Source: Phreatobacter cathodiphilus (lineage in GTDB: Bacteria; Pseudomonadota; Alphaproteobacteria; Rhizobiales; Phreatobacteraceae). Taken from it: a stretch of DNA of 64,000 nucleotides. The DNA lies in NCBI RefSeq assembly GCF_003008515.1, contig NZ_CP027668.1:434001-498000 (forward strand). The letters run 5' to 3'. Positions 17,753 through 27,121 of the stretch are shown here, in pieces. Each line of letters starts with the position of its first letter. Positions within the stretch are counted from its first letter, which is position 1. The position numbers and the translations under genes are program-made. The notes beneath the pieces were generated by a model. That model saw nothing but the letters and a program-made list of their open reading frames with translations, was not told where the DNA came from and ran no database searches.

Positions 17753-19180
17753 CTATCGTCGCGACGCGATGGCGTGAGCCACGCGCGCGCGCTCGATGTG
17801 GTCAAGCTTGGCGGCGAACAGGCTCCAGTCGTCGCGCTCGGCGATGGGGGCCCACAGCGCCTCCACCTCCTCGATCAGCAGCGTCGCCGGACCCTCGCCC
17901 TCGAAATAGGCGGCGGCGCCGGGCGCCGGCGGCACGGGCTCGTGAGCGCCGAGCGCCGCCTCGAGCCGGGCGAAATCCTCGCCCTGGTAGAAATGCGCCT
18001 GCGGCCCCGCCATGGCGAAGGCGCGCCGCGCCAGGCCGCCGTGCCAGTCGAACAGGGTGCGCTCGAAGGGGGCCTGCGACTTCAGCAGGAACTGGAAGAC
18101 CGCGGCGGCGAGCTCGTCATCGGTGTCCGCGTCGACCTGGCGCAGGCCGAGCCGTGCGCAGAGCGCCCGCCGCAGACCTTCGTGGAAGGCGCCGGCATAG
18201 GTTCTCAGTGCGTCCTCGAGCTCGGCCACCGGGGCGACCAGCGTCAGGCATTCGGCGAAGCGCTCGAGGTTCCAGGCCACCGCCCCCGGCTGACGCCCGA
18301 AGGCGTAGAGGCCGGTCTGGTCGAAATAGGCGGCGGTGAAACCGGGCTCGTAGCGCGGCAGGAAGCGCCAGGGGCCGTAGTCGAAGCTCTCGCCGGTGAC
18401 GACCATGTTGTCGGTGTTGAGCACGCCGTGGACGAAGCCCGCGGCCATCCACTCGCCGGCGAGGGCGCCCGTCGCCTGGGAGACCGCGGCGAGCAGGGCG
18501 GCAGCCTCCTTCGCCACGTCTCCGCCGCGCGCCGCCTGCGGGTGGTAGTGGCGGATACAATGGGCGACGAGGGCCGCGATGCCGTCGGAGTCGTTGTGGG
18601 CGAGGCAGCGCTGGAAGGTGCCGAAGCGCACGTGGCTGTGCGACAGCCGCACCATGACCGCGGAGCGTGTCGGCGAGGGCTCGTCGCCGCGCATGAGCTG
18701 CTCGCCGGTCTCGATGAGCGAGAAGGTCTTGGAGGTGTAGACGCCGAAGGCCTCCAGCAGGGTCGAGGCCAGCACCTCGCGCACGCCGCCCTTGAGGGTC
18801 AGGCGCCCGTCGCCGGAGCGCGAATAGGGCGTCTGCCCCGAGCCCTTGGTGCCGAGGTCGAGGAGGCGTCCCTCGCCGTCGACGAGCTGCGCGGCGAGGA
18901 AGCCGCGCCCGTCGCCGAGGTCCGGGTTGTAGGAGCGGAACTGGTGGCCGTGATAGCGCAGCGCCAGGGGCTGAGGGAGGTTGTCCGGCAGAGGCTCGAA
19001 CTGGCCGAAATGGGAGATCCATTGCGCATCCGACAGGCCGCCGAGGCCGACCGCCTCGGCCCAGCGCTGGTTGCGGAAGCGCAGGACGTGCTGCGGGAAC
19101 CGTGCCGGCGCGACGACGTCAAAGAAGGCGGGGCCGAGATCGGCATGGGCAGTGGAGGGCCGGTAGGTCATCATGGACAT
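17753..19180 (-). CDS. selO: Protein adenylyltransferase SelO (YdiU family)
   Basis: A 475-residue pseudokinase-fold enzyme that AMPylates protein hydroxyl residues. Signatures are YHGHQFRSYNPDLGDGRG, TKGSGQTPYSRSGDG and the metal and nucleotide segment HGVLNTDNMVV with a following DYGP. Length matches bacterial SelO. Bacterial SelO often lacks the C-terminal selenocysteine of the human form, and none is evident here. Three ATGs cluster at 19171-19180; the choice changes only the first residues. Confidence 0.95.
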   Translation of the reverse strand: MSMMTYRPSTAHADLGPAFFDVVAPARFPQHVLRFRNQRWAEAVGLGGLSDAQWISHFGQFEPLPDNLPQPLALRYHGHQFRSYNPDLGDGRGFLAAQLVDGEGRLLDLGTKGSGQTPYSRSGDGRLTLKGGVREVLASTLLEAFGVYTSKTFSLIETGEQLMRGDEPSPTRSAVMVRLSHSHVRFGTFQRCLAHNDSDGIAALVAHCIRHYHPQAARGGDVAKEAAALLAAVSQATGALAGEWMAAGFVHGVLNTDNMVVTGESFDYGPWRFLPRYEPGFTAAYFDQTGLYAFGRQPGAVAWNLERFAECLTLVAPVAELEDALRTYAGAFHEGLRRALCARLGLRQVDADTDDELAAAVFQFLLKSQAPFERTLFDWHGGLARRAFAMAGPQAHFYQGEDFARLEAALGAHEPVPPAPGAAAYFEGEGPATLLIEEVEALWAPIAERDDWSLFAAKLDHIERARVAHAIASRR

Positions 19181-19273
19181 ATAGCGTTCGGCGGGGGGGA
19201 AAGGTCCAATGCGGGGTGTCTGGCGAGGGTGAGGGGCCAGGACCCGCAGGACTGTGAGGGGCCCGCCGGGCCC

Positions 19274-20281
19274 TCACGCCGCGGCGGCTTCGCCCGCGAG
19301 ATCCTTCACCACCTCGGCCAGCATCTCGTAGGAGCGCACCCGTTTGGCGTGGTCGAAGATCGCCGAGGCCACCATCACCTCGTCGACGCCCGTCTGGGTG
19401 ACGAACTGCTTCAGGCCGCGGCGCACCGTCTCTGGCGATCCGACGAAGGAGAACTGCAGCATGCGCGAGGCCTGCGCCTTCTCCATCGGGCTCCAGAAGG
19501 TCTCGATGTCGTCGATCGGCGGCGGCAGGAGGCCGCGGACCCCGCGGAAGATGCCGGCGGCGCGCTGCTGCGCCGAGGTGAAGAGGTGCCGCGCCTCCTC
19601 GTCGGTGGGGGCGAGGAAGACGTTGCAGCCGGCCATGGCATAGGACGTCGCCTGCTGTTCGGAGGGCGTGAACTTCGCCCGGTAGAGCGTCAGCGCCTGC
19701 ATCAGCGCATCGGGCGCGAAATGCGAGGCGAAGGCGTAAGGGAGCCCCAGCATGGCGGCGAGCTGGGCGCCGAAGGTCGAGGAGCCGAGGATCCACAGCG
19801 GCACCTCGGTGCCGGCGCCGGGCACCGCCTGGATCGGCTGGCCGGGCTGGACGGGAGCGAGGAAAGCCTGCAGCTCCAGCACGTCCTGCGGGAAATTGTC
19901 GGAGTCCATGGGGTCGACGCGCAACGCCCTGAGGGTGCGCTGGTCGGTGCCCGGCGCGCGGCCGAGCCCGAGGTCGATGCGGCCGGGAAACAGGCTCTCC
20001 AGCGTGCCGAACTGCTCGGCGATCACCATGGGCGCGTGGTTCGGCAGCATGATGCCGCCGGCGCCGACGCGGATGCGGTTGGTGGCGGCCGCCACCTGGC
20101 CGATCACCACCGCGGTGGCCGCGCTGGCGATGCCGGTCATGTTGTGGTGCTCGGCGAGCCAGTAGCGGTTGTAGCCGAGCCGGTCGGCATGGCCGGCGAG
20201 GTCGATCGTGTTGCGCAGCGCGTCGCCGGGCGTCTTGCCCTCCGGCACGGGCGCGAGGTCGAGGATGGAGAAGAGGGTCAT
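19274..20281 (-). CDS. LLM-class flavin-dependent oxidoreductase
   Basis: A 335-residue bacterial luciferase-like protein (LDLAPVPEG start, [44 protein letters not shown]). It resembles the YhbW/MsnO8 subgroup, which uses reduced FMN. The substrate is unknown. I chose the ATG at 20281 over an upstream TTG. It is codirectional with, and downstream of, the GntR regulator gene. Confidence 0.9.
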   Translation of the reverse strand: MTLFSILDLAPVPEGKTPGDALRNTIDLAGHADRLGYNRYWLAEHHNMTGIASAATAVVIGQVAAATNRIRVGAGGIMLPNHAPMVIAEQFGTLESLFPGRIDLGLGRAPGTDQRTLRALRVDPMDSDNFPQDVLELQAFLAPVQPGQPIQAVPGAGTEVPLWILGSSTFGAQLAAMLGLPYAFASHFAPDALMQALTLYRAKFTPSEQQATSYAMAGCNVFLAPTDEEARHLFTSAQQRAAGIFRGVRGLLPPPIDDIETFWSPMEKAQASRMLQFSFVGSPETVRRGLKQFVTQTGVDEVMVASAIFDHAKRVRSYEMLAEVVKDLAGEAAAA

Positions 20282-20364
20282 GGCGTCATCCGGGGTCAAG
20301 GGCCGGGGTCGGGTCCCTCAAGATAGGCGCTTCCCGCGGGATGGCGAGGGGAGGGGGCAGCGGA

Positions 20365-21045
20365 TCAGCCCTGCTCCGGCGCCCCGAGCTGGCGCAGCGC
20401 CTCGTGAACGACATCGGCCTTGTGGCGCAGATGTTCGCGCATCAGGGTCGAGAGCGCCGCGCCGTCTCGCTTTCGAAGCGCCGCCATCATCCGCTCGTGG
20501 TCCTCGATGGCCTCGGCCCAGCGCTCTGGCGTCTTGCGGGCGACGAAGCGCACCGCATGGATGCGCACCATCAGGTTCTGGTAAAGGCCGGCCAGCGTGG
20601 CGTTGCCGGCGATGCGGAATATCTCCTCGTGGATGCGCCGGTTCAGGCCGGAATAGGGCACCCATTCGCCGCGCCGCCAATGGCCGATCATCTCGGCGTG
20701 CATGGTTTCGAGGCGGGAGAGGTCGTCAGGTGTCAGGCGGGCGCAGGCGAGTTCGCCCGCCAGAGCCTCCAGCATGCCCATGATGGGGAAGAGCTCCTCC
20801 ACCGCCTCCGGCGCGATGCGGGCGACGCGGGCGCCGCGGTTGGGCGTGAGGTCGACGAGGCCCTCGGCGGCGAGAACTTTCAGCGCCTCGCGCAACGGCG
20901 TGCGGGAGACGCCGAAGAGGTCGCAGAGGTCGGGCTCGGAAATCTTGTCGCCGGCCTTCAGCGTGCCCTCGACGATCATGTCGCGCAGCCGGCCGGTCAG
21001 CTCCGTGGCGAGCGAGCGGCGGGCGATGAGCGGATGCTCGTTCAT
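20365..21045 (-). CDS. GntR family transcriptional regulator, FCD domain
   Basis: A 226-residue regulator with an N-terminal wHTH (about 10-75; LFGVSRTPLREALKVLAAEG, PNRGARV) and a C-terminal FCD domain with metal-ligand-type histidines (NRRIHEEIF, EDHERMM, REHLRHK). FCD regulators sense small carboxylates. It lies downstream of serine-glyoxylate aminotransferase in the same direction. The TNGTNNACNA-type palindromes at livK, hyuA and fpr are of a kind GntR proteins bind, but no such site is seen next to this gene. Confidence 0.93.
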   Translation of the reverse strand: MNEHPLIARRSLATELTGRLRDMIVEGTLKAGDKISEPDLCDLFGVSRTPLREALKVLAAEGLVDLTPNRGARVARIAPEAVEELFPIMGMLEALAGELACARLTPDDLSRLETMHAEMIGHWRRGEWVPYSGLNRRIHEEIFRIAGNATLAGLYQNLMVRIHAVRFVARKTPERWAEAIEDHERMMAALRKRDGAALSTLMREHLRHKADVVHEALRQLGAPEQG

Positions 21046-21076
21046 GATCGGCTCCTGTTCAGCCCTGCATTACGGA

Positions 21077-21272
21077 AGTGCGTCCTTCGAGGCTCGCGCT
21101 GCGCGCTCGCACCTCAGGATGAGGGAGGAGGAGCGTTGCACCGACGGGCGAACACTCGGTCGGAGCTGGCTTGCGTCGTACCCCAATGCAGGTCACCCCC
21201 ATCCTCATCCTGAGGTGCGAGCGCGCGGCGATGCGTCAGCATCGTCCGCAAGCGAGCCTCGAAGGACGCACT
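21077..21272. repeat. Second copy of the large inverted-repeat family
   Basis: Arm 21077-21124 matches the 972-1015 arm with small insertions. The facing arm 21203-21272 carries an extra block of about 25 bases near its centre. The element again lies in a codirectional gap (aminotransferase to GntR gene), as the first copy does. Confidence 0.85.
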
Positions 21273-21292
21273 GCCGTCCTGCAAGGCAACCG

Positions 21293-22498
21293 TCACGCCG
21301 CCTTGGCACCACCCTCGCGCTTGCCTTCCGCCAGATAGGCCATCGCCGCCGCGACGCCGCCCGCCTTGTGCGGCACGCCGGCGAGGCCGAGGCCCATCTC
21401 GACGCCGCCCAGCGTGCCGACGAGCGTCAGATCGTTGATGTCGCCGAGATGGCCGATGCGGAAGACCTTCTTGGCAACCTTCGACAGGCCGGTGCCGAGC
21501 GACATGTCGAAGGCGTCGAGGATCACCGAGCGCAGCCGGTCGGCGTCGTGGCCCTCCGGCATGACGACGGCGGTGAGCACGGGCGAGAAATGCTTCGGGT
21601 TGGTGCAGAGGTTTTCCAGGCCCCAGGCCGCCACCGCCCGGCGCGTCGCCTCGCCGTGGCGCAGATGGCGGGCGAAGACGGCGTCGAGGCCCTCCTCGTG
21701 CAGCATCTGGATGGCCTCGTCGAGGCCGTAGAGCAGGTTCGTCGCCGGCGTGTAGGGGAAGTAGCCGGACTTGCCGGCAGCGATCATCTCCTCCCAGCCC
21801 CAGAAGCTCTTCGGCAGGCGCGAGGCCTTCGAGGCTGCGAGCGCCTTTTCCGACACCGCGTTGAACGACAGGCCCGGCGGCAGCATCAGGCCCTTCTGCG
21901 AGCCCGCGACGGTGACGTCGACGCCCCACTCGTCGTGGCGGTAGTCGACGGAAGCGAGCGAGGAGATGGTGTCGACCATCAGCAGGGCCGGGTGGCCGGC
22001 GGCGTCGATGGCCTTCCTCACCTCGTCGATGCGCGAGGTCGAGCCCGTCGAGGTCTCGTTGTGGACGACGCAGACCGCCTTGAAGGCATGCTCCTTGTCC
22101 TCGCGCAGCGCCGCCTCGATGGCGGCGGGATCGGCGCCGGCGCGCCAGTCGGAGGGGATGAAGGTCGCCTCGACGCCGAGCTTGCCGGCCATGGTCTTCC
22201 ACAGGGTGGCGAAATGGCCGGTCTCCACCATCAGCACCTTGTCGCCTGGGGAGAGCGTGTTGGCGAGCGCGGCCTCCCAGGCGCCGGTGCCCGAGGCCGG
22301 ATAGATCACCACGGCGCCGCGGGTCTTGAAAATCGAGCGCATGCCGTCGAGGACGCGCAGGCCGAGCTTGCCGAAATCCGGGCCGCGATGGTCGATCGTC
22401 TGCCGCGCGATGGCGCTGAGGATGCGCTCCGGCACGGGCGAGGGTCCGGGAATCTGCAGGAAGTGGCGGCCCGCGACGCGGGGGGCATTGGTGGCCAT
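21293..22498 (-). CDS. sgaA: Serine-glyoxylate aminotransferase (class V)
   Basis: A 401-residue class V PLP enzyme with ASGTGAWEAAL, HNETSTGS (146-153), D176 and the PLP lysine K202 in VAGSQKGLMLPPGLS. It matches serine-glyoxylate aminotransferases of methylotrophs and alphaproteobacteria: serine plus glyoxylate to hydroxypyruvate plus glycine. Alanine-glyoxylate or phosphonate transaminases are the alternatives. The ATG at 22498 follows GAGGAGA. A clear sigma70-like promoter lies upstream, and the divergent neighbour is a 2-hydroxyacid-type dehydrogenase. Confidence 0.9.
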   Translation of the reverse strand: MATNAPRVAGRHFLQIPGPSPVPERILSAIARQTIDHRGPDFGKLGLRVLDGMRSIFKTRGAVVIYPASGTGAWEAALANTLSPGDKVLMVETGHFATLWKTMAGKLGVEATFIPSDWRAGADPAAIEAALREDKEHAFKAVCVVHNETSTGSTSRIDEVRKAIDAAGHPALLMVDTISSLASVDYRHDEWGVDVTVAGSQKGLMLPPGLSFNAVSEKALAASKASRLPKSFWGWEEMIAAGKSGYFPYTPATNLLYGLDEAIQMLHEEGLDAVFARHLRHGEATRRAVAAWGLENLCTNPKHFSPVLTAVVMPEGHDADRLRSVILDAFDMSLGTGLSKVAKKVFRIGHLGDINDLTLVGTLGGVEMGLGLAGVPHKAGGVAAAMAYLAEGKREGGAKAA

Positions 22499-22554
22499 CG
22501 GGGGTCTCCTCGGAATCGGCGGGCGCGGCTTCTCGCAGCGGCCTCTTGCCAGAA

Positions 22555-22582
22555 TGAATAATGAATGCAAAATTCAAGTCAA
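22555..22582 (-). promoter_or_regulatory. Predicted sigma70-like promoter of sgaA
   Basis: TTGACT (22577-22582) and TATTCA (22555-22560) are separated by 16 bases in a markedly AT-rich island (22551-22582) within GC-rich sequence. It lies 57 bases before the sgaA start. The direct repeat TGAATAATGAAT within it may be a regulator site. Confidence 0.55.
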
Positions 22583-22627
22583 GGGACCTCGGCGGCTCAT
22601 GGCCCTTTCGGGCGCCGACCGCTGGGT

Positions 22628-22754
22628 CCACCTCTCCCCGGTGGGGAGAGGTCGGCCGAAGGCCGGGTGAGGGGGCAGGGCTCGTCAGCAGCGTTTCCCC
22701 CTCACCCGACCGTCGCTGTCGCTCCGGTCGACCTCTCCCCGCTGGGGAGAGGTG
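22628..22754. repeat. Palindromic repeat in the 321-bp sgaA/dehydrogenase gap
   Basis: Two units of the form ACCTCTCCCC-GG-GGGGAGAGGT (starting about 22629 and 22731) face each other across CCGGGTGAGGGGG and CCCCCTCACCCG. It is the same family as 41929-42051 and the half unit at 56890-56913. The rest of the gap (22499-22819) holds the sgaA promoter; I see no gene in it. Confidence 0.85.
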
Positions 22755-22819
22755 AAGGCGGAGCCTTCACGTCCGATCGCCCGATCGATGGCCTCCCGGC
22801 CCGAATTGAGACTGTGCCG

Positions 22820-25777
22820 ATGAACGACATGAGCAAGACGCCCGACACGCCGCTGCAGCGCCGCCTCGCCTCCGAGGTGAAGGGCGACGTTCTCTTCGAT
22901 CGCTTCTCGCGCGGCCGCTACGCCACCGACGCCTCGATCTACCAGATCATGCCGCTGGGCGCGGTGGTCCCCGAGACCATTGACGATGCCATCCGCGCCG
23001 TGGCGCTCGCCCGCGATGCGGGCGTCACCGTCCTCCCCCGCGGCGGCGGCACCTCCCAGTGCGGCCAGACGGTCAATGCCTCCCTCGTCGTCGACTGTTC
23101 GAAGCGCCTCAACCGCATCCTCGACCTCGACGTCGCCGGCCGCACCGTCCGCGTCGAGCCGGGCATCGTCCTCGACGACCTCAACCGCCAGCTCAAGAAG
23201 CACGGCCTCTGGTATCCGGTCGACGTCTCCACCGCCTCCCGCGCCACCATCGGCGGCATGACCGCCAACAATTCCTGCGGCGGCCGCTCGCTGCGCTACG
23301 GCACCATGCGCGACAACGTTCTCCAGGTGGAGGCGGCGCTCGCCGACGGCACCCGCCGCTGGTTCGGCGAGGTCTCCCGCGACGATGCGATGCGCAATGA
23401 CGCCGACCTTCTGACCCGCGACCTCCTCACCCTCGGCGAGCGCGAGGCCTCGGAGGTCGAGGTGCGCTTCCCGAAGGTCCAGCGCCGCGTCGGCGGCTAC
23501 AACCTCGACGCTCTCGTGCCGAGGGGCGCCGCCAACAACATGGCCCATATCCTCGTGGGCTCGGAGGGCACGCTCGCCTTCACCACCGCGGTCGACCTGA
23601 AGCTCTGGCCGCTGCTCGGCCCGAAGGTCTTCGGCATCTGCCATTTCGGCTCCTTCCACGAGGCGATGGACGCCGCCCAGCACCTCGTCACCCTGAAGCC
23701 CATCGCGGTGGAGCTGGTCGACCGCACCATGATCGGGCTTGCCCGCGACATCGCCATGTTCCGCCCGACGGTGGAGCGCGTGGTGCGCGGGGATCCGGAC
23801 GCGCTGCTGGTGGTGGAATTCGCCGAGGAGACGGAAGCCCAGAACCTGCAGAAGCTGAAGGATCTCGCGGGCCTGATGGGCGATCTCGGCTTCTCCTGGC
23901 AGGGGGAGGGCGCCCGCTTCGGCGGCGTGGTGCCGGTCACGGAGCCCGCCTGGCAGGCGGCGGTGACCGAGATGCGCTCCTCGGGCCTCAACATCATGAT
24001 GTCGATGAAGGAGGCGGGAAAGCCGGTTTCCTTCGTCGAGGATTGCGCCGTGCCGCTGCCCGATCTCGCGGCCTACACCGCCGGCCTCACGGAGATCTTC
24101 CGCGCCCACGGCACCGAGGGCACCTGGTACGCCCACGCCTCGGTCGGCTGCCTCCACGTGCGCCCCGTGCTCAACATGAAGCTGGACGTGGATGCCAAGC
24201 GCATGCGCTCCATGGCAGAGCAGGCCTTCGAACTGGTGCGCCGCTACAAGGGCTCGCATTCCGGCGAGCATGGCGACGGCATCGTCCGCTCCGAGTTCCA
24301 CGAACAGATGTTCGGCACCCGCCTCGTCCGCGCCTTCGAGGAGGTGAAGGACCGCTTCGATCCCGAGGGCCTGTTCAATCCCGGCAAGATCACCCGCGCC
24401 CCCGCCATGGACGACCGGACGCTGTTCCGCTACCCGCCGGGCTACGAGGGCATCGAGATCACGCCCGCCCTCGACTGGTCCGACTATCCCGGTGCGAGCA
24501 AGGGTTTCCTCGGCGCCATCGAGATGTGCAACAACAACGGCACCTGCCGGAAGCTCGACGGCGGCGCCATGTGCCCGAGCTACCGCGTCACCCGTGACGA
24601 GCAGCATGTGACGCGCGGGCGGGCCAACACGCTGCGCCTCGCCATGACCGGCCAGCTCGGTCCCGATGCGCTGCTGGCGCCGGAAATGGAGGAGACGCTG
24701 AAGCTCTGCGTCTCCTGCAAGGCCTGCAAGCGCGAGTGCCCGACCGGCGTCGACATGGCCCGCATGAAGATCGAGGTGGCGGCCGTGCGGCATGCCGCCA
24801 GAGGCGCGAGCCTGCACGAGACCCTGGTGGCGCACCTGCCGCGTTTCGCCCCCTTCGCGGCGATGGCGCCCTGGCTCTTCAACCTGCGCGACCGCCTGCC
24901 TGGCCTCGCGGCGCTGTCGGAGAAGCTGGCGCAGTTCTCGGCCCGCCGGTCCCTGCCGCGTTGGCGCTCCGACGTCTTTGCGCCGCCCGCCGCCGAGGGC
25001 CCCGAGGCGGGGCGCGAGGTGGTTCTCTTCGCCGACACCTTCAACCGCGCCTTCGAGCGCGAGAACCTCGACGCCGCGGTGACCGTGCTGACAACAGCCG
25101 GCTACCGCGTCCACCATGCGCGGCCCGCGGGCGGCGGCCGGCCGCTGTGCTGCGGTCGCACCTATCTCGCCACCGGCATGGTCGACAATGCCCGACGCGA
25201 GGCGGAGCGGCTGGTGGCGGCGCTGGCGCCCTTCGCCGCCCGCGGCGTGCCGGTAATCGGCCTCGAACCCTCCTGCCTCTTCTCCCTGCGCGACGAGATC
25301 CCGGCGCTGCTGCGCTCGGAGGACGCGACGGCGGTGGCCGGGGTGGCGGTGCTCTTCGAAGAGTTGATCGCCGCCGAAGCCAAGGCCGGCCGGCTCGCCC
25401 TGCCGCTCGGCGAGATGAAGGCGAAGGCGGTTCTCCACGGCCATTGCCATCAGAAGGCCTTCGGCGCCATGGGCGCGGTGGAGGGGGCGCTGCGCCTCAT
25501 TCCCGGCCTCGAGGTGCAGACGGTGGAGAGCTCCTGCTGCGGCATGGCGGGGGCCTTCGGCTATCACGCCGAGACCATCGACGCCTCGCTCGCCATGGCA
25601 GAGTTGTCGCTGCTCCCCGCCGTCCGCAAGGCGCCCGACGACGCGATCATCGTCGCCGACGGCACCTCGTGCCGTCACCAGATCGCCGACGGCGCCGGTC
25701 GCGAGGCGGTGCATGTGGCGCGCGTTCTGGCCATGAGCCTGGGGCAGAAGGCGGGAGCAGGGACGACCACGCCCTGA
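22820..25777 (+). CDS. FAD-linked dehydrogenase with Fe-S and CCG domains (YdiJ/D-2-hydroxyglutarate dehydrogenase-like)
   Basis: A 985-residue protein of the YdiJ type. Residues about 40-230 form a vanillyl-alcohol-oxidase FAD domain (PRGGGTSQCGQTVN, SRATIGGMTANNSCGG), then a C-terminal oxidase cap (GSEGTLAF, HSGEHGDGIVRSEF). Two 4Fe-4S motifs follow (NNNGTCRK...MCPSYR and CVSCKACKRECPTGVDM), then CCG-type redox motifs (CCGRTY, HGHCHQ, SSCCGMAGAFG). The family oxidises D-2-hydroxyacids such as D-2-hydroxyglutarate or D-lactate. I chose the ATG at 22820 because the longer open frame reads through a repeat. The divergent glyoxylate transaminase hints at 2-hydroxyacid metabolism. Confidence 0.9.
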   Translation: MNDMSKTPDTPLQRRLASEVKGDVLFDRFSRGRYATDASIYQIMPLGAVVPETIDDAIRAVALARDAGVTVLPRGGGTSQCGQTVNASLVVDCSKRLNRILDLDVAGRTVRVEPGIVLDDLNRQLKKHGLWYPVDVSTASRATIGGMTANNSCGGRSLRYGTMRDNVLQVEAALADGTRRWFGEVSRDDAMRNDADLLTRDLLTLGEREASEVEVRFPKVQRRVGGYNLDALVPRGAANNMAHILVGSEGTLAFTTAVDLKLWPLLGPKVFGICHFGSFHEAMDAAQHLVTLKPIAVELVDRTMIGLARDIAMFRPTVERVVRGDPDALLVVEFAEETEAQNLQKLKDLAGLMGDLGFSWQGEGARFGGVVPVTEPAWQAAVTEMRSSGLNIMMSMKEAGKPVSFVEDCAVPLPDLAAYTAGLTEIFRAHGTEGTWYAHASVGCLHVRPVLNMKLDVDAKRMRSMAEQAFELVRRYKGSHSGEHGDGIVRSEFHEQMFGTRLVRAFEEVKDRFDPEGLFNPGKITRAPAMDDRTLFRYPPGYEGIEITPALDWSDYPGASKGFLGAIEMCNNNGTCRKLDGGAMCPSYRVTRDEQHVTRGRANTLRLAMTGQLGPDALLAPEMEETLKLCVSCKACKRECPTGVDMARMKIEVAAVRHAARGASLHETLVAHLPRFAPFAAMAPWLFNLRDRLPGLAALSEKLAQFSARRSLPRWRSDVFAPPAAEGPEAGREVVLFADTFNRAFERENLDAAVTVLTTAGYRVHHARPAGGGRPLCCGRTYLATGMVDNARREAERLVAALAPFAARGVPVIGLEPSCLFSLRDEIPALLRSEDATAVAGVAVLFEELIAAEAKAGRLALPLGEMKAKAVLHGHCHQKAFGAMGAVEGALRLIPGLEVQTVESSCCGMAGAFGYHAETIDASLAMAELSLLPAVRKAPDDAIIVADGTSCRHQIADGAGREAVHVARVLAMSLGQKAGAGTTTP

Positions 25778-25795
25778 AAGCGCCCTCTCCGCGCC

Positions 25796-25885
25796 CGTCA
25801 TGCCCGGGCTCGTCCCGGGCATCCACGACTTCCTCATAGGGCGGTGTCCAGGTCGTGGACGGCCAAGACGAGCCCGGCCATGACG
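25796..25885. repeat. Inverted repeat of the CATGCCCGGGC family
   Basis: CGTCATGCCCGGGCTCGTC and a later GACGAGCCCGGCCATGACG face each other, with a second pair (CCACGAC and GTCGTGG) inside. This is a third palindromic family in the window, lying between two convergent genes. Confidence 0.8.
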
Positions 25886-25940
25886 CGGTGAGGTAGCGCT
25901 CAACATGGCAGAGGCTTGGCTTGAGCCTCACCCCCAACGC

Positions 25941-25964
25941 AAAAGGCCCGCCGAAGCGGGCCTT
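25941..25964 (-). terminator. Rho-independent terminator of the TTT receptor gene
   Basis: On the minus strand AAGGCCCGC-TTCG-GCGGGCCTT is followed by TT, giving a perfect 9-bp stem with a stable tetraloop and a TTTT tract. It lies 36 bases after the stop of the gene ending at 26001. Confidence 0.85.
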
Positions 25965-26000
25965 CCAACGTCTTCGCCTGGCTCGCGGAGCCCCGCCGGA

Positions 26001-26972
26001 TCACTCCAGCTTCACCCCCGCATCGGTCACGACCTTGCGCCAGCGCTGCACCTCGGACGACACGAAGCGGCCGAATTCCGCGCCCTCGAGGGTCGGGATG
26101 TCCGAACCGTTCCGCGCCCAGGCCTCCTTGATCATCGGCACCTGCAGCGCCGTCCGGATCTCGGTGCGCATGCGCTCGATGATCGGCGCCGGCGTGTTCT
26201 TCGGCGCGAAGACCGCATACCAGGTGGAAACGTCGAAGTTCTGCAGGCCGGCTTCCGACGCCGTCGGCACGTTGGGCACCGCCGGGCTGCGGGCCGGAGC
26301 CGCCACGGCGATGCCGCGGATGGCGCCGCCCTGGATCTGCGGCGCCGAGGTACCGAGGCCGTCGAAGACCATGTCGATCTGGCCGGCGACGAGATCGGCC
26401 ATGGCCGGGCCCGCGCCGCGATAGGGCACGTGGCGGATCTTCGTCTGGGTCAGGATCTTGAACAATTCGCCGACCAGGTGGTGGGTCGTGCCGATGCCGG
26501 CCGAGCCGTAGATCAGCTCGTCGGGCTTCGATTTCGCCAGCGCGATGAGCTCGGCGAGCGTCGTCGCCGGCACGCGGCGCGGATTGACCACGATGATCTG
26601 CGGCGGCTGGGCGATGATCGCGATCGGGATGAAGTCCGTCTCGATGTTGTAGTCGAGGCGCGGATAGAGCGAGGGAGCGATCGTGTGGTGCGCGGCGCCG
26701 ACGAAGAAGGAATAGCCGTCGGGCGCGGCGCGCGAGGCGACCAGCGCACCGGCCGTGCCGCCGGCGCCGGCCCGGTTCTCGATGACGACACCCTGGCCGA
26801 GCTGCTTCTCGAGCTGGGCGGCGAGCGGACGGGCGAAAGCGTCGGTGCCGCCGCCGGCGGCGAAGGGCACGTGGAAGGTGATCGGCCGTGTCGGCCAGGT
26901 CTGAGCCTCCGCCGCCGCACCGAACAGCGACATGGAGAGCGCGGCGAAGCCGGCGAATATGAACTTGCGCAT
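26001..26972 (-). CDS. TTT-family (Bug) solute-binding receptor
   Basis: A 323-residue Bordetella-uptake-gene receptor. It has a Sec-type signal peptide (residues 1-23, ending AEAQT), then TWPTRPITFHVPFAAGGGTD and GVVIENRAGAGGTAGA, which are hallmarks of the family. It would bind a carboxylate in the periplasm. No TctA/TctB pair is adjacent, so it is an orphan receptor. It shares direction with nadX 149 bp upstream. The ligand is unknown. Confidence 0.92.
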   Translation of the reverse strand: MRKFIFAGFAALSMSLFGAAAEAQTWPTRPITFHVPFAAGGGTDAFARPLAAQLEKQLGQGVVIENRAGAGGTAGALVASRAAPDGYSFFVGAAHHTIAPSLYPRLDYNIETDFIPIAIIAQPPQIIVVNPRRVPATTLAELIALAKSKPDELIYGSAGIGTTHHLVGELFKILTQTKIRHVPYRGAGPAMADLVAGQIDMVFDGLGTSAPQIQGGAIRGIAVAAPARSPAVPNVPTASEAGLQNFDVSTWYAVFAPKNTPAPIIERMRTEIRTALQVPMIKEAWARNGSDIPTLEGAEFGRFVSSEVQRWRKVVTDAGVKLE

Positions 26973-27121
26973 GGGGTCCCTCGAGACGGTTTCCTCTGGC
27001 GGCCCTTGGCGGGCTGCTCGTCCGGCTTTGTCTGCCGGTTGAGACAGAGACTAGCGCCTGTTCGGGGGGTTGCAAGCTGTTGTGGCCGCCGCCGCTGCGT
27101 CGCGGCGGCGCAGGACCACCA

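Noticed and set aside
22565-22819. In-frame N-terminal extension of the dehydrogenase
   Set aside because: It translates a palindromic repeat and contains no family sequence; the ATG at 22820 begins the recognisable domain.
22685-25906. Minus-strand open frame of over 1000 codons opposite the FAD/Fe-S dehydrogenase
   Set aside because: It is rich in His, Arg, Ala and Gly with no domain pattern, and mirrors a gene with clear FAD and Fe-S motifs. It is a GC-bias artefact.
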